Of a DNA stretch of 64,000 nt, positions 52,917 through 61,922 are shown piece after piece. A program made the translations under genes and the position numbers. Origin of the DNA: DATDIC01 sp963777625 (GTDB lineage: Bacteria; Pseudomonadota; Alphaproteobacteria; Acetobacterales; Acetobacteraceae); contig CAVZRO010000001.1 of NCBI GenBank assembly GCA_963777625.1, positions 186,001 to 250,000 on the forward strand, in the 5' to 3' direction. Position 1 is the stretch's first letter. Every line of letters begins with the position of its first letter. The notes below the pieces were generated by a model. The model worked only from the letters and a program-made list of their open reading frames with translations. It was not told the DNA's origin and made no database searches.

Positions 52917-53730
52917 ATGGCGTCGGAACGAATTTTGTCGGGCAAGCTGGCGCTGGTCACCGGGGCCGGTCGGGGCCTGGGCCGTGCCTTCGCGGAACGG
53001 CTGGCGGCCCTGGGATGCGCTGTCGTGGTGCACGGCATGCGCGAACACGGGCCGGCCGAATATGGCGAAGGCACCACGCTGACCGACACGGCGCGGCAGA
53101 TTGCGGACCAGTTCGGCGTTCGCACGCTGTCGGTGCTCGGCGACCTGACGCGCACGGAGGATGTGGAGCGGGTGGTGGCGGCCGCCAGCGAGCTCGGGCC
53201 GATCCACGTGCTGGTGCATAATGCCGGCGGCGATATCGCCCATGCCGGCGGTCGGCCGGACCCGAACGACGCCGTGATGGTGAAGGAACTCGATATCCGC
53301 GCGGTGACTCGACCGCAACCTGCTGAGCACGATCTTCACCTGCCAGCACGTCGCACGCGGCATGATGGAACGGCGTGCCGGGCGGATCGTGACCATCAGC
53401 TCGACCGCGGCGTATGGCGGTCGGCCCAACGGCGTGATCTACGCGACCGCGAAGGCAGGCGTGATCCAGTACACGCGCTGCCTGGCCGCGCAGCTTCGCC
53501 CCTTCAACGTCACCGCCAACAGCATCGCGCCCGGCGACACGCGGACCGGCCGGTATCTCAACACGCGCGCGGTCGATCAAAGCCGGATGATCGAGGGGGG
53601 CACGCTGGACCGCATCGCATTGGTCGATGAGGTGGCGCGCGGGGTCGATATGTTTGCTGGACCGCTGGGCGATTTCGTCACCGGACAGGTGTTGCGGATC
53701 GACGGCGGTTCGCAGTGCTGGCCGGCATAG
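52917..53730 (+). pseudogene. SDR-family dehydrogenase, frameshifted
   Basis: NAD(P)-dependent short-chain dehydrogenase. VTGAGRGLGRAF binds cofactor, LVHNAGGDIAH is the NAG motif, TISSTAAYGG holds the catalytic Ser and VIYATAKAGV the Tyr/Lys pair. The last two lie one frame over from the N-terminal half. Removing one a in gcggtgactcgac near 53306 gives LDIRAVLDRNLLSTIF and a complete protein of about 270 residues. Eleven bases separate it from the M24-fold gene, so they likely share a transcript divergent from the sugar importer, consistent with a sugar/polyol oxidation step. Confidence 0.8.
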
Positions 53731-53740
53731 GGGGCGCGCC

Positions 53741-54892
53741 ATGGCACTGCACTTCGACCGCTCTGAGTACGCGGCGCGCATCGCCGCTGCGACTCGCGCT
53801 CTCGCGTCACACGGGCTGGACGGGCTGCTGGCGTTCCAGCAGGAGAGCATGTACTGGCTCACCGGCTACGACACGTTCGGCTTTTGCTTCTTCCAGTGCC
53901 TGTATCTTGGTGCGGACGGCAGGCTGGCGCTGATCACGCGTGCCCCGGATTTGCGGCAGGCGCAGCACACTTCGATCATCGAGGACATCCGCATCTGGAC
54001 CGATGAAGAAGGCGCCCGACCGGCAACACAGTTGCGCGACATGCTGGAAAGCCTCGGCGTCCGGGGCAGAAAGCTGGGGATCGAAAGCAATGCGTATGGG
54101 CTCAACCACGCTCTCGGCAAGCAGGTGGATGCAGCCCTGGATGGGTTGTGCCGTCTGGACGACGCATCAGGCTTGATCGACGCGCTGCGGACGGTGAAGT
54201 CGCCGGCCGAGCTGGCATATGTACGACGGGCCGGCGAACTGGCCGACGCCGCGCTGCAAGCCGGCCTGGAGGAGATACGTGCCCGCGCCGATGAGGGCGC
54301 CATCCTGGCCGCCATGCAGGGCGCGGTGTTCCGTGGCGGCGGTGATTACCCCGGCAACGAGTTCATCATCGGATCAGGCGAGGACGCACTCCTGTGCCGC
54401 CACAAGTCCGGCCGCCGCACGCTGTCGGCAGATGATCAGCTCACGCTGGAATTTGCCGGAGTATACCGACACTATCATGCGGCGCAGATGCGCACCGTGA
54501 TCATCGGCGCACGGCGACCGGCGCACGAGCGCATGAGTGCGGCCTGCATGGAAGCGCTACAGGCGTGTGAGGCCGTGCTGCGTCCCGGCCACACCGCCGG
54601 CGACGTGTTCGCGGCGCATGCGCGGGTCATGGACTCGCACGGCATGGCACCGCACCGGCTGAACGCGTGCGGCTACAGCCTGGGCGCCAAGTTCACGCCG
54701 AGCTGGATGGACACGCCGATGTTCTATCGCGGCAACAGCTTCGTTCTGGCCCGCGATATGGTGTTCTTCGCGCACATGATACTGATGGATTCCGACAGCG
54801 GCACGGCAGTGACGCTCGGGCGTACATACATACTGACCGATGGTGCACCGGAACCATTGTCGCGCATGCCGCTGGACATGATCCGGCGATAG
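53741..54892 (+). CDS. M24-fold hydrolase (creatinase/ectoine-hydrolase-like), metal ligands apparently lost
   Basis: 383 residues in a two-domain pita-bread layout. The N-terminal creatinase domain (QQESMYWLTGYDTFGFCFFQ) precedes a C-terminal catalytic domain with HKSGRRTLSADDQLTLEF, GVYRHYHAAQMRTV and LNACGYSLGAKFTPSW. In metal-dependent Xaa-Pro peptidases the D-x(10)-D pair occupies the place that here reads LEFAGVYRHYHAAQ, without the second Asp. This is the pattern of metal-free relatives such as creatinase. The substrate is unknown; it follows the SDR gene closely. Confidence 0.78.
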   Translation: MALHFDRSEYAARIAAATRALASHGLDGLLAFQQESMYWLTGYDTFGFCFFQCLYLGADGRLALITRAPDLRQAQHTSIIEDIRIWTDEEGARPATQLRDMLESLGVRGRKLGIESNAYGLNHALGKQVDAALDGLCRLDDASGLIDALRTVKSPAELAYVRRAGELADAALQAGLEEIRARADEGAILAAMQGAVFRGGGDYPGNEFIIGSGEDALLCRHKSGRRTLSADDQLTLEFAGVYRHYHAAQMRTVIIGARRPAHERMSAACMEALQACEAVLRPGHTAGDVFAAHARVMDSHGMAPHRLNACGYSLGAKFTPSWMDTPMFYRGNSFVLARDMVFFAHMILMDSDSGTAVTLGRTYILTDGAPEPLSRMPLDMIRR

Positions 54893-55093
54893 GATCTTTT
54901 CCGAAACAGGGCAGCCGGTTCCTGCTGTTCGGTTTCCAGCGACCGCGCGCGCCGCTTCCGCAATGTCGCGGCAAGCGGGTACGACGGCTTCGATCCCGTA
55001 GAGCAGCGCCGGCGATCAGTGCCGCCGAACTGCTTGCCGCACGCGTCCCAGACGCAATCGCCCGGCTACGGGCCGAAATCGATCCCTGAACCC

Positions 55094-56128
55094 TTACGCC
55101 GCCACCCGCTTCGTCAGCAGCCCCTGCGCGACCAGCGCTTCCGCGATCTGCACCGCATTCAGCGCGGCGCCCTTGCGCAGATTGTCGGACACGCACCAGA
55201 ACGATAACCCATGCTCCACGGTTGGGTCCTTGCGGATACGGCTGACATACACCGCATCCTCCCCGGCGCTTTCCATCGGAGTCATGTAGCCGCCGTCCTC
55301 GCGCTGATCGACCACCGCAACACCCGGCGCATCGCGCAACGCGGCCCGCGCTTCCGAGGCCGTCACCGGATGCTCGAACTGCACGTTCACTGCCTCGCCA
55401 TGGCCGATGAACACCGGCACGCGCACGCACGTGGCATGCACCGGAATATCGGGATCGAGGATTTTCCGGGTCTCGACCGCCATCTTCCATTCCTCCTTGG
55501 TCGAGCCATCCTCCATGAACTTGTCGATATGCGGGATGCAGTTGAACGCAATCTCCTTGGTGAACTGTTCCGGCGACATCGGGTCGTGCACGAACACCGC
55601 CTTGCTGTGCGAAAACAGCTCGTCCATCCCTTCCTTCCCGGCGCCCGAGACTGACTGATAGGTGGCGACCACCACGCGCCTGATCCGCCAGCGGTCGTGC
55701 AGCGGCTTCAGCGCAACCACCATCTGGATGGTGCTGCAATTCGGGTTGGCGATGATATTGCGCCGAGTGAACTTCGCCAGCGCCTGCGGGTTCACCTCCG
55801 GCACCACCAGCGGCACGTCCGGCTCCATGCGGAAATGGCTGGTATTGTCGATCACCACGCAACCCGCCGCGGCGGCGCGCGGGGCGTGCACGGCGGATAC
55901 CGACGCACCGGGGCTGAACAGCCCGATATCCCAGCCGCGAAAATCGAACGTCTCCAGGTTCTTGACCTTGAGCACCTGCTTGTCGCCGAACGAAACTTCC
56001 TGCCCGGTTGACCGGCCAGACGCCACCGCCGCCACCTCGTCGGCGGGGAAGCGGCGCTCGGCCAGGGTTTTCAGCATCTCGCGACCCACCGCTCCGGTGG
56101 CGCCGACGACAGCGACCCTGTAGCCCAT
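55094..56128 (-). CDS. asd: Aspartate-semialdehyde dehydrogenase
   Basis: 344 residues. Converts aspartyl phosphate to aspartate semialdehyde for lysine/DAP, threonine and methionine. VGATGAVGREML binds NADP, IIANPNCSTIQMVV contains the active-site Cys, and FIGHGEAVNVQFEHPV the catalytic His. The start at 56128 (MGYRVAVVGATG) is family-typical. An in-frame ATG at 56173 adds 15 basic residues without a ribosome site. Monocistronic by position. Confidence 0.93.
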   Translation of the reverse strand: MGYRVAVVGATGAVGREMLKTLAERRFPADEVAAVASGRSTGQEVSFGDKQVLKVKNLETFDFRGWDIGLFSPGASVSAVHAPRAAAAGCVVIDNTSHFRMEPDVPLVVPEVNPQALAKFTRRNIIANPNCSTIQMVVALKPLHDRWRIRRVVVATYQSVSGAGKEGMDELFSHSKAVFVHDPMSPEQFTKEIAFNCIPHIDKFMEDGSTKEEWKMAVETRKILDPDIPVHATCVRVPVFIGHGEAVNVQFEHPVTASEARAALRDAPGVAVVDQREDGGYMTPMESAGEDAVYVSRIRKDPTVEHGLSFWCVSDNLRKGAALNAVQIAEALVAQGLLTKRVAA

Positions 56129-56244
56129 GCTCGTATCTCCTGCTGACCGCGGCACACGCCTGCGCCGCGCCACTGCCAGTTACCGGACCACAGGCATTCG
56201 GGGCAAGCGGTGACCGCGCTCGGCTGGCCTGCGCGACGCCTCGC

Positions 56245-57321
56245 TCACCGGCTTGGCAGCGGCCGCGAAGCCGGCCATCCGACGGAAACGACGAGCAGCA
56301 AGCTCACGCCCAGCAGCATGCCGACCAGCCGTTCCACGCCGGGAGCCAGGCTCAACGGCGGTCCCCACCCCTGCACCAGCGTCAGAATGAACGCGAAGGT
56401 TGCCTGCTGGCCGACATAGCCGACCTCTCGCGTGCTGCTTTGTTGATACGCGCCGATCCACACGCCCACGATGAGAGCTGCCAGCCAGGGCAGGAGCGCC
56501 TCGAGACCGAGCGCGAGGATTACCAGCCCGGCGACCCCGCCGAGCACGCAGCCGGCAATGCGATGCAGCGCCCGTTGCCGCATCAAGGCCTCAGCTTGCT
56601 CCGGGTTGGCGGCGAGGCCAGGGACAGCCATCACCGCCGCCACCGAGATCGCCATCTGGCTCAGTCCTGGAATCCCGAACCAGTTCCAAACCACCGGCAC
56701 CAGCATGACGGCAACTCCCGTCCGCAGTGCGTGATCGAGTACATGGCGATTTGGCCCAAACATCGTCGAAAAACCAGGGGCCGCCGGTACCTCTGCCACC
56801 GCGCCGGGCGGAGCCAGCAGCAGCGCAACGCACAAGGCGGCCGCCGATCCAACAATGATTTCGACGCAGCGCGCCAGGACGATGACGTCTCCCTGGGTTG
56901 GATCGGCGATCACCTGCATGATCACCATGTCCGCGGTTATCCCACCCAGCAGCCAGGCGTAGCTGTGCCGCGTCAAGGATGCTCCGAGGATGCCAAGCGT
57001 ACTGGCGACGAACAAAGCCGGCAGCGTGGACAGCGGGTATTGCGCCATCCACGGAGTCAAAAGAAACACCACGGCGGCGCTCAGCAAGGTCGCGGCAACC
57101 CGCTCGGCCGCTTTCGCGACAGAAGCCGGCCTGGTTGCCTGCGTGCAGACGAATCCGCTCAAGGCCGCCCAATAGGGTGCGTCCAAACGCAACCAGATCG
57201 CCAGGACCGTTGCCAATCCGACAGACGAAGCGGCGATTGTGGCCACACGCGCCCGCGGTCCCGATAAACGCAGTTCCGCCAGGTCAGCAAACACTGCACC
57301 CGGCAGCCCCTGCGCGATCAC
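56245..57321 (-). CDS. FUSC/AaeB-type membrane protein
   Basis: About 358 residues, mostly hydrophobic, in two sets of helices (IAASSVGLATVLAIWLRLDA; VAATLLSAAVVFLLTPWMAQ; MAISVAAVMAVPGLAANPEQ; IAGCVLGGVAGLVILALGLE). PYWAALSGFVCTQATRPASV is the fusaric-acid-resistance/aromatic-acid exporter motif. It works with the HlyD-type adaptor encoded just upstream: the GTG start at 57321 overlaps that gene's TGA (GTGA). Confidence 0.8.
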   Translation of the reverse strand: MIAQGLPGAVFADLAELRLSGPRARVATIAASSVGLATVLAIWLRLDAPYWAALSGFVCTQATRPASVAKAAERVAATLLSAAVVFLLTPWMAQYPLSTLPALFVASTLGILGASLTRHSYAWLLGGITADMVIMQVIADPTQGDVIVLARCVEIIVGSAAALCVALLLAPPGAVAEVPAAPGFSTMFGPNRHVLDHALRTGVAVMLVPVVWNWFGIPGLSQMAISVAAVMAVPGLAANPEQAEALMRQRALHRIAGCVLGGVAGLVILALGLEALLPWLAALIVGVWIGAYQQSSTREVGYVGQQATFAFILTLVQGWGPPLSLAPGVERLVGMLLGVSLLLVVSVGWPASRPLPSR

Positions 57322-58331
57322 GGAAAGATCACCACATGCGCATCTGCGCCCATGAACAGTTGCCCGGCGGGGGGCCGATCGACAAGCGTCAACGTAACCG
57401 GGAAGCGCCGTTGCAGACGGATCCAATCGGTGGTCGGCGCAACATAGGGCAGCAGGCCGGGCGGGGTCTGATCGCGGCTGATTCCTGGCGCGACGCCTTC
57501 GATAACCGCCCGGTGCCAGTGCCACGGGTCACTATCAAGCCACACCCATCCCGTGCTTCCCGGATGAAAAGCGCGCAGGTAATCCTGCTTGTAGTTGGCA
57601 ATGATCCGCCACGCTCCCGCGTCGATGATGCCGATCAGCGCCACGTCCTGGCGCGCCGTGTCGCCGACGCGAACAGTCAGATGGTTGATGATGCCATCCG
57701 TGGGGGCGAGCAGATCGGTTCGCGACAGCCGCCATTGTGCCAGCCCGAGTTCCGCGTTTGCCTGCGCAGTGGCGCTCTCGTCCATCGTGACGATCTGCTG
57801 CGCCCGTGCAACGGCAGACGTCGCGGAGTTGGCATTGGCCTGGGCCCGCTTCAAGGCCTCGTTCGCCGCATCCAGGGCCTGGCGGCTGGCGTCATCGCTG
57901 GCCGCCAGATCAGCGATGCGACGGCGGGAGTTCTGGGCGAACTGCAAGGTGGCAAGTGCGGCAGACTGCTCGCCCTGGGCGGTGACGGCGGCATCACGAT
58001 CTGCCGACGTCTTCGCGTTGGTCATGGCCTGCCCCGCTTGCCGGGCTGCAACCGCAAGCTCGAACGGCACACGGTCGATCGTCACCAGCTTGTCGCCACG
58101 ACGGACAGGTTGGTTGTCGCGCACATGCACAGCGACGATGCGGCCGGTGACCTGCGGCGCAACCGCGACCAGATCGGACGTTACGTAGGAATTGCCGGTG
58201 TAGGCAACGAAACTGGTCGTTTCCCAATAAAGCACGATCGCCGCGCAGATCCCGGCCAGCAACAGCGCTGGCCGTCGCCATCGCAACAATGCGGATGGCA
58301 CGCCAGGTCGTCGTGTGCGCAGCAGCAGCAT
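57318..58331 (-). CDS. HlyD/EmrA-type membrane fusion protein
   Basis: 337 residues. One N-terminal helix (PALLLAGICAAIVLYWET), then YVTSDLVAVAPQVTGRIVAV, the lipoyl half-motif, a helical hairpin (about 95-190, AALATLQFAQNSRRRIADLA) and the second half LLAPTDGIINHLTVRVGD. This is the AaeA/EmrA adaptor layout bridging the FUSC exporter to the outer membrane. The start at 58331 precedes the basic segment before the helix. Confidence 0.87.
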   Translation of the reverse strand: MLLLRTRRPGVPSALLRWRRPALLLAGICAAIVLYWETTSFVAYTGNSYVTSDLVAVAPQVTGRIVAVHVRDNQPVRRGDKLVTIDRVPFELAVAARQAGQAMTNAKTSADRDAAVTAQGEQSAALATLQFAQNSRRRIADLAASDDASRQALDAANEALKRAQANANSATSAVARAQQIVTMDESATAQANAELGLAQWRLSRTDLLAPTDGIINHLTVRVGDTARQDVALIGIIDAGAWRIIANYKQDYLRAFHPGSTGWVWLDSDPWHWHRAVIEGVAPGISRDQTPPGLLPYVAPTTDWIRLQRRFPVTLTLVDRPPAGQLFMGADAHVVIFP

Positions 58332-58431
58332 GTCTGTGCCGGATTCCTGTTTCCGGGTCGGGGCATCTTTCCGGTGCGGGGCAGCCTGCCAGAAGCGGGC
58401 TGGCACGCAAGCTCGTTCTGCGATGATTACC

Positions 58432-59463
58432 TTACTTCGACGGCTCGACGCGGGCCAGAACCTCCGCCAGCCCAGGCCGCCGGTGCCCGTGCCGTCCCAC
58501 CGTCGTCCCCGCCGCAGCCAGCGCATCCAGCACCGCTTCCTGCGTCGCCTCCGCCACCGCCTGAAACAGCCGGTCGATGCGCGCCTCCGACACTGCACGG
58601 CAGTCCAGCAAATCCTGATCCGCCTCGTGCGGCACCCGGTTGGCGGTGGTGAAGGCCAGCGCGATGTCCCCGCTGCCATTGCCCCAGAACGCACCGCACC
58701 AGGCCAGACCAACGCCGGCCCGTCGCGCCACCCGTCCGAGCTGACGACATTCCATCGGAATATCGGTGCCGATCACCACGATGCAGGACCCCGCCTCCAC
58801 GACGTCGCCGGCCTCCGCGCCGATCCGCCGCCCGTCCGGCAACCGCAGCTCCCCGGCGCGGCCGAAATTGGCCAGCACCAGCACTCCCAGATGATAGGCT
58901 TCACCGTCCAGCTTTATGCGGCGAGACGCCGACCCGATCCCGCCCTTCAGCCCGAAGCAGCTCATGCCGGCGCCGGCCCCCACCGCCCCCACCTCGAACT
59001 CCTCCGCGGCCGAGGCGATGGCCGCCTCGGCATCCGCCTCGGTGACCGCCATCGCCTGGATATCGTTCAGGTAGCCGTCGTTGCACTCGAGCACGACCGC
59101 ATTCACCGTGGCGATCTGCCGCCCGATCTCCGGGTTGTCGCGCACCGCCCGCCGGATCAGCGCATTGGCACAGGTACCCACACCAAACGTGTTGGTCAGC
59201 AAAATCGGGGTTTCCAGCGTGCCCAGTTCGGCCACCTGCACCAGCCCCACGCTCTTGCCGAACCCGTTCAGCACCTGCACGGCCGCGAGCGGCCGGTCCT
59301 GAAACAGGTCGCCCTCGTGCGGCAACACGGCGGTGACGCCGGTGCGGACATCGCCCTCGATCAGCGTCGCGTGGCCGACCAGCACGCCGGGCACGTCGGC
59401 GATGCTGTTCCGCCGGCCTGGCGGCAGGGAGCCGCATTCCAGCCCCAGCTCACGTGCGCGCAT
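58432..59463 (-). CDS. P1-family (DmpA-like) aminopeptidase
   Basis: 343 residues. Autoprocessed N-terminal-nucleophile-like peptidase of the DmpA family: GRRNSIADVPGVLVGHATL at the N-terminus, LTNTFGVGTCANALIRRA, GAGAGMSCFGLKGGIGSASR, and EAGSCIVVIGTDIPMECRQL where the Gly-Ser bond is the expected cleavage site and the Ser becomes the nucleophile. Members release N-terminal L- or D-residues or beta-peptides. Monocistronic, divergent from mmsA with about 115 bases between. Confidence 0.9.
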   Translation of the reverse strand: MRARELGLECGSLPPGRRNSIADVPGVLVGHATLIEGDVRTGVTAVLPHEGDLFQDRPLAAVQVLNGFGKSVGLVQVAELGTLETPILLTNTFGVGTCANALIRRAVRDNPEIGRQIATVNAVVLECNDGYLNDIQAMAVTEADAEAAIASAAEEFEVGAVGAGAGMSCFGLKGGIGSASRRIKLDGEAYHLGVLVLANFGRAGELRLPDGRRIGAEAGDVVEAGSCIVVIGTDIPMECRQLGRVARRAGVGLAWCGAFWGNGSGDIALAFTTANRVPHEADQDLLDCRAVSEARIDRLFQAVAEATQEAVLDALAAAGTTVGRHGHRRPGLAEVLARVEPSK

Positions 59464-59580
59464 GGCACCCCCTGTCGTAACGCGCAGGTTTCGCCCGGCG
59501 CCGCCAGCGGGGCAAGCCCCGGGTGACCTGCCAGCCGAACTGCGCTACGACACCGCCGCAACAGCCATGCAGGAGCGGCC

Positions 59581-61077
59581 ATGCGCGAGATTGGTCATTT
59601 CATCGGCGGGCGGATGGTGACCGGCGACGGCCGTCGCCACGCCGACATCTTCAACCCGGCATCCGGCGAAGTTACCGCAAAGGTGGCCCTGGCGGGACCG
59701 GAGGAAGTCGATCGCGCCGTCCAGGCCGCCGCCAGGGCCTGGCCCGCCTGGGCCGCCACCCCGCCGCTGCGCCGCGCCCGCACCATGTTCCGCCTTAGGG
59801 AACTGCTGGAGCGTGACCGCAAGAAACTGTCCGCCGCCATCACCGCCGAACACGGCAAGGTGCTGTCCGACGCCGACGGTGAGGTGCAACGCGGGCTGGA
59901 GGTGGTGGAGTTCGCCTGCGGCATCCCGCATTTGCTGAAAGGCGAGTTCACCGAGGCCGTCGGCACCGGCATCGACGCCTGGTCCATCCGCCAGCCACTC
60001 GGCGTCGTGGCCGGCATCACCCCGTTCAACTTTCCGCTGATGGTGCCGCTATGGATGATCCCCGTGGCGCTGGCCTGCGGCAACTGCTTCATTCTGAAAC
60101 CGTCGGAGAAGGATCCCTCCGCCAGCTTGCTGCTGGCCGCGCTGCTGGCCGAGGCCGGCATCCCTGAAGGCGTGTTCAGCGTCGTGCAGGGCGCCCGCGA
60201 GGCGGTGGAAGCCATCCTGGCGCATCCGGACATCGCGGCGGTCAGCTTCGTCGGCTCGACCGCGATTGCCGAAACGATCTACCGAGGCGGCGCCGCGCAC
60301 GGCAAGCGGGTGCAGGCGCTGGGTGGGGCAAAGAACCACCTGGTGGTCATGCCTGATGCCGATCTGGACGATGCGGTCAACGCGTTGATGGGGTCGGCAT
60401 ACGGCGCCGCGGGCGAGCGCTGCATGGCGGTGTCCGTGGCGGTCGCCGTGGGCAGCGTCGGCGACCGGCTGATCGAAAAGCTGGAACCGCGCGTGCGCGC
60501 CCTGAAGATCGGACCGGGCACCGACCCGGACGCCGAAATGGGTCCGCTGGTCACGCGCCAGCACCGCGACAAGGTAATGGGCTACATCGATACCGGCGTG
60601 AAGGAAGGTGCCAAGCTGGTCGTGGATGGCCGCGATCTGAAGCTGCAAGGCTACGAGAACGGGTTTTTCCTCGGCGCGTCCCTGTTCGATCGCGTGCAAA
60701 CCGACATGCGCATCTACCAGGATGAGATTTTCGGCCCCGTGCTCGGCGTAGTGCGCACGCCCGATCTGGCCGGTGCCGTGCGGATGGTGAACGAACATCC
60801 ATATGGCAACGGGGTCGCCATCTACACCGGGGATGGCGGGGCGGCGCGCGATTTCGCGAATGCGATCGAGATCGGCATGGTCGGCGTGAACGTCCCGATC
60901 CCTGTGCCGATGGCATTTCATAGCTTCGGCGGCTGGAAGCGGTCGCTGTTCGGCGACCACCATGTGTACGGCCCTGAAGGCGTGCGGTTCTACACCCGGT
61001 ACAAGGCAATCACGCAGCGCTGGCCGGGCGCGGACCGACGCGGGGCCGAATATGTCATGCCGACGCTGGGACGCTGA
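59581..61077 (+). CDS. mmsA: CoA-acylating methylmalonate-semialdehyde dehydrogenase
   Basis: 498 residues. Oxidises methylmalonate (or malonate) semialdehyde to propionyl-CoA (acetyl-CoA) in valine, thymine or inositol breakdown. ITPFNFPLMVPLWMIPVALA, KPSEKDPSAS, GSTAIAETIY and the nucleophile in GAAGERCMAVSVAV are the MmsA version of the ALDH motifs, and the lack of the usual ALDH base Glu is typical of this CoA-dependent group. An aggag site precedes the ATG. Its 3' end overlaps the convergent Crp-type gene by 23 bases. Confidence 0.92.
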   Translation: MREIGHFIGGRMVTGDGRRHADIFNPASGEVTAKVALAGPEEVDRAVQAAARAWPAWAATPPLRRARTMFRLRELLERDRKKLSAAITAEHGKVLSDADGEVQRGLEVVEFACGIPHLLKGEFTEAVGTGIDAWSIRQPLGVVAGITPFNFPLMVPLWMIPVALACGNCFILKPSEKDPSASLLLAALLAEAGIPEGVFSVVQGAREAVEAILAHPDIAAVSFVGSTAIAETIYRGGAAHGKRVQALGGAKNHLVVMPDADLDDAVNALMGSAYGAAGERCMAVSVAVAVGSVGDRLIEKLEPRVRALKIGPGTDPDAEMGPLVTRQHRDKVMGYIDTGVKEGAKLVVDGRDLKLQGYENGFFLGASLFDRVQTDMRIYQDEIFGPVLGVVRTPDLAGAVRMVNEHPYGNGVAIYTGDGGAARDFANAIEIGMVGVNVPIPVPMAFHSFGGWKRSLFGDHHVYGPEGVRFYTRYKAITQRWPGADRRGAEYVMPTLGR

Positions 61078-61807
61078 ACGGTTCGTCGGTCTCGTCGGCC
61101 GCCGATTTCGCCAGTTCGGCGTCGTTCAGGTAGTCCGGCATGGCGTATGCGGTCAGCCGCGGGATATCGCGCAGCCGCACGCGCGCGCCATGCGTTTCCA
61201 CCCCCAGCTCCCGCAGCGCCGCAAAGGCGCGCGAGAGATTTTCCTGCCGGCAGCCCAGCCTTGCCGCCAGCAATCCTTTCTCAAACGGCAGCCGGAATTC
61301 GGCTTCCGGAGGGTTCAGGTCGGGCACCAAGGCCAGCAAATAGGCCCCCAGCCGCTGGGCCGTGGTGCGCACCTTCAGGTCGCGGATCTGCCGCACCAGG
61401 TTGCGGAAATCCACCGACATGGACCGCAGCAGCGCCAGCGCCAGGTCCGGTTCGCGCTCCACGAGGACCCGGAGCGGCACGGCCTTGATAGCCAGCAAGC
61501 GTGCCCGCTGCACCACGTGGGCCGATTGCAGGTACGGCAGCGACGACATCACCGAAGCCAGCACGAAATCCTGTCCCGGCTGCAACACCTCCACGACCGC
61601 GGTCGATCCGTCCGGAGCGGTGGTGCTGAGCGCAACCTGTCCGTCCAGCAGGTAATACAACGTATCGGGTATTTCGCCCTGGCAGCAGAGCCGGTCGCCG
61701 TGCACGGCCGTAAGCACGTCGCTTACCAGCCTGATCTGCTCGAGCAGCCTGTCGGTCAGTTGATCGAAGATCGGAACTTCCCGCAGCGTCTCCAGTGCCG
61801 GACGCAT
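61055..61807 (-). CDS. Crp/Fnr-family transcription regulator
   Basis: About 250 residues. A cNMP-type beta-roll (RLCCQGEIPDTLYYLLDGQV) is followed by a long helix and the Crp-type helix-turn-helix KGLLAARLGCRQENLSRAFA. There is no N-terminal cysteine cluster, so it is not an Fe-S FNR, and the cAMP-binding Arg/Ser motif is not evident, which resembles DNR-type proteins. I prefer the ATG at 61807; a longer reading starts at 61924. Divergent from the quinone oxidoreductase-like gene. Confidence 0.85.
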   Translation of the reverse strand: MRPALETLREVPIFDQLTDRLLEQIRLVSDVLTAVHGDRLCCQGEIPDTLYYLLDGQVALSTTAPDGSTAVVEVLQPGQDFVLASVMSSLPYLQSAHVVQRARLLAIKAVPLRVLVEREPDLALALLRSMSVDFRNLVRQIRDLKVRTTAQRLGAYLLALVPDLNPPEAEFRLPFEKGLLAARLGCRQENLSRAFAALRELGVETHGARVRLRDIPRLTAYAMPDYLNDAELAKSAADETDEPFSVPASA

Positions 61808-61837
61808 CTTCACCCCCGCTGTCACCCGCTCGCGCGG

Positions 61838-61849
61838 CTTGCGCGCAAG
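61838..61849. promoter_or_regulatory. 12-bp palindrome in the crp/oxidoreductase spacer
   Basis: cttgcgcgcaag is a perfect palindrome about 30 bases upstream of the regulator's start. A possible operator for the adjacent Crp-type protein. Low confidence, since GC-rich palindromes are common. Confidence 0.3.
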
Positions 61850-61922
61850 AAGATCATTGCGCTCCTTGTCGAAAACCGCAAATGCGGTGCCGACTGAGAT
61901 CCGGTTCGTGGGAGTGGATGGC

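Noticed and set aside
54893..55093. Terminator after the M24-fold gene
   Set aside because: A possible ccgaaacagg/cctgctgttcgg pairing is too imperfect to call.
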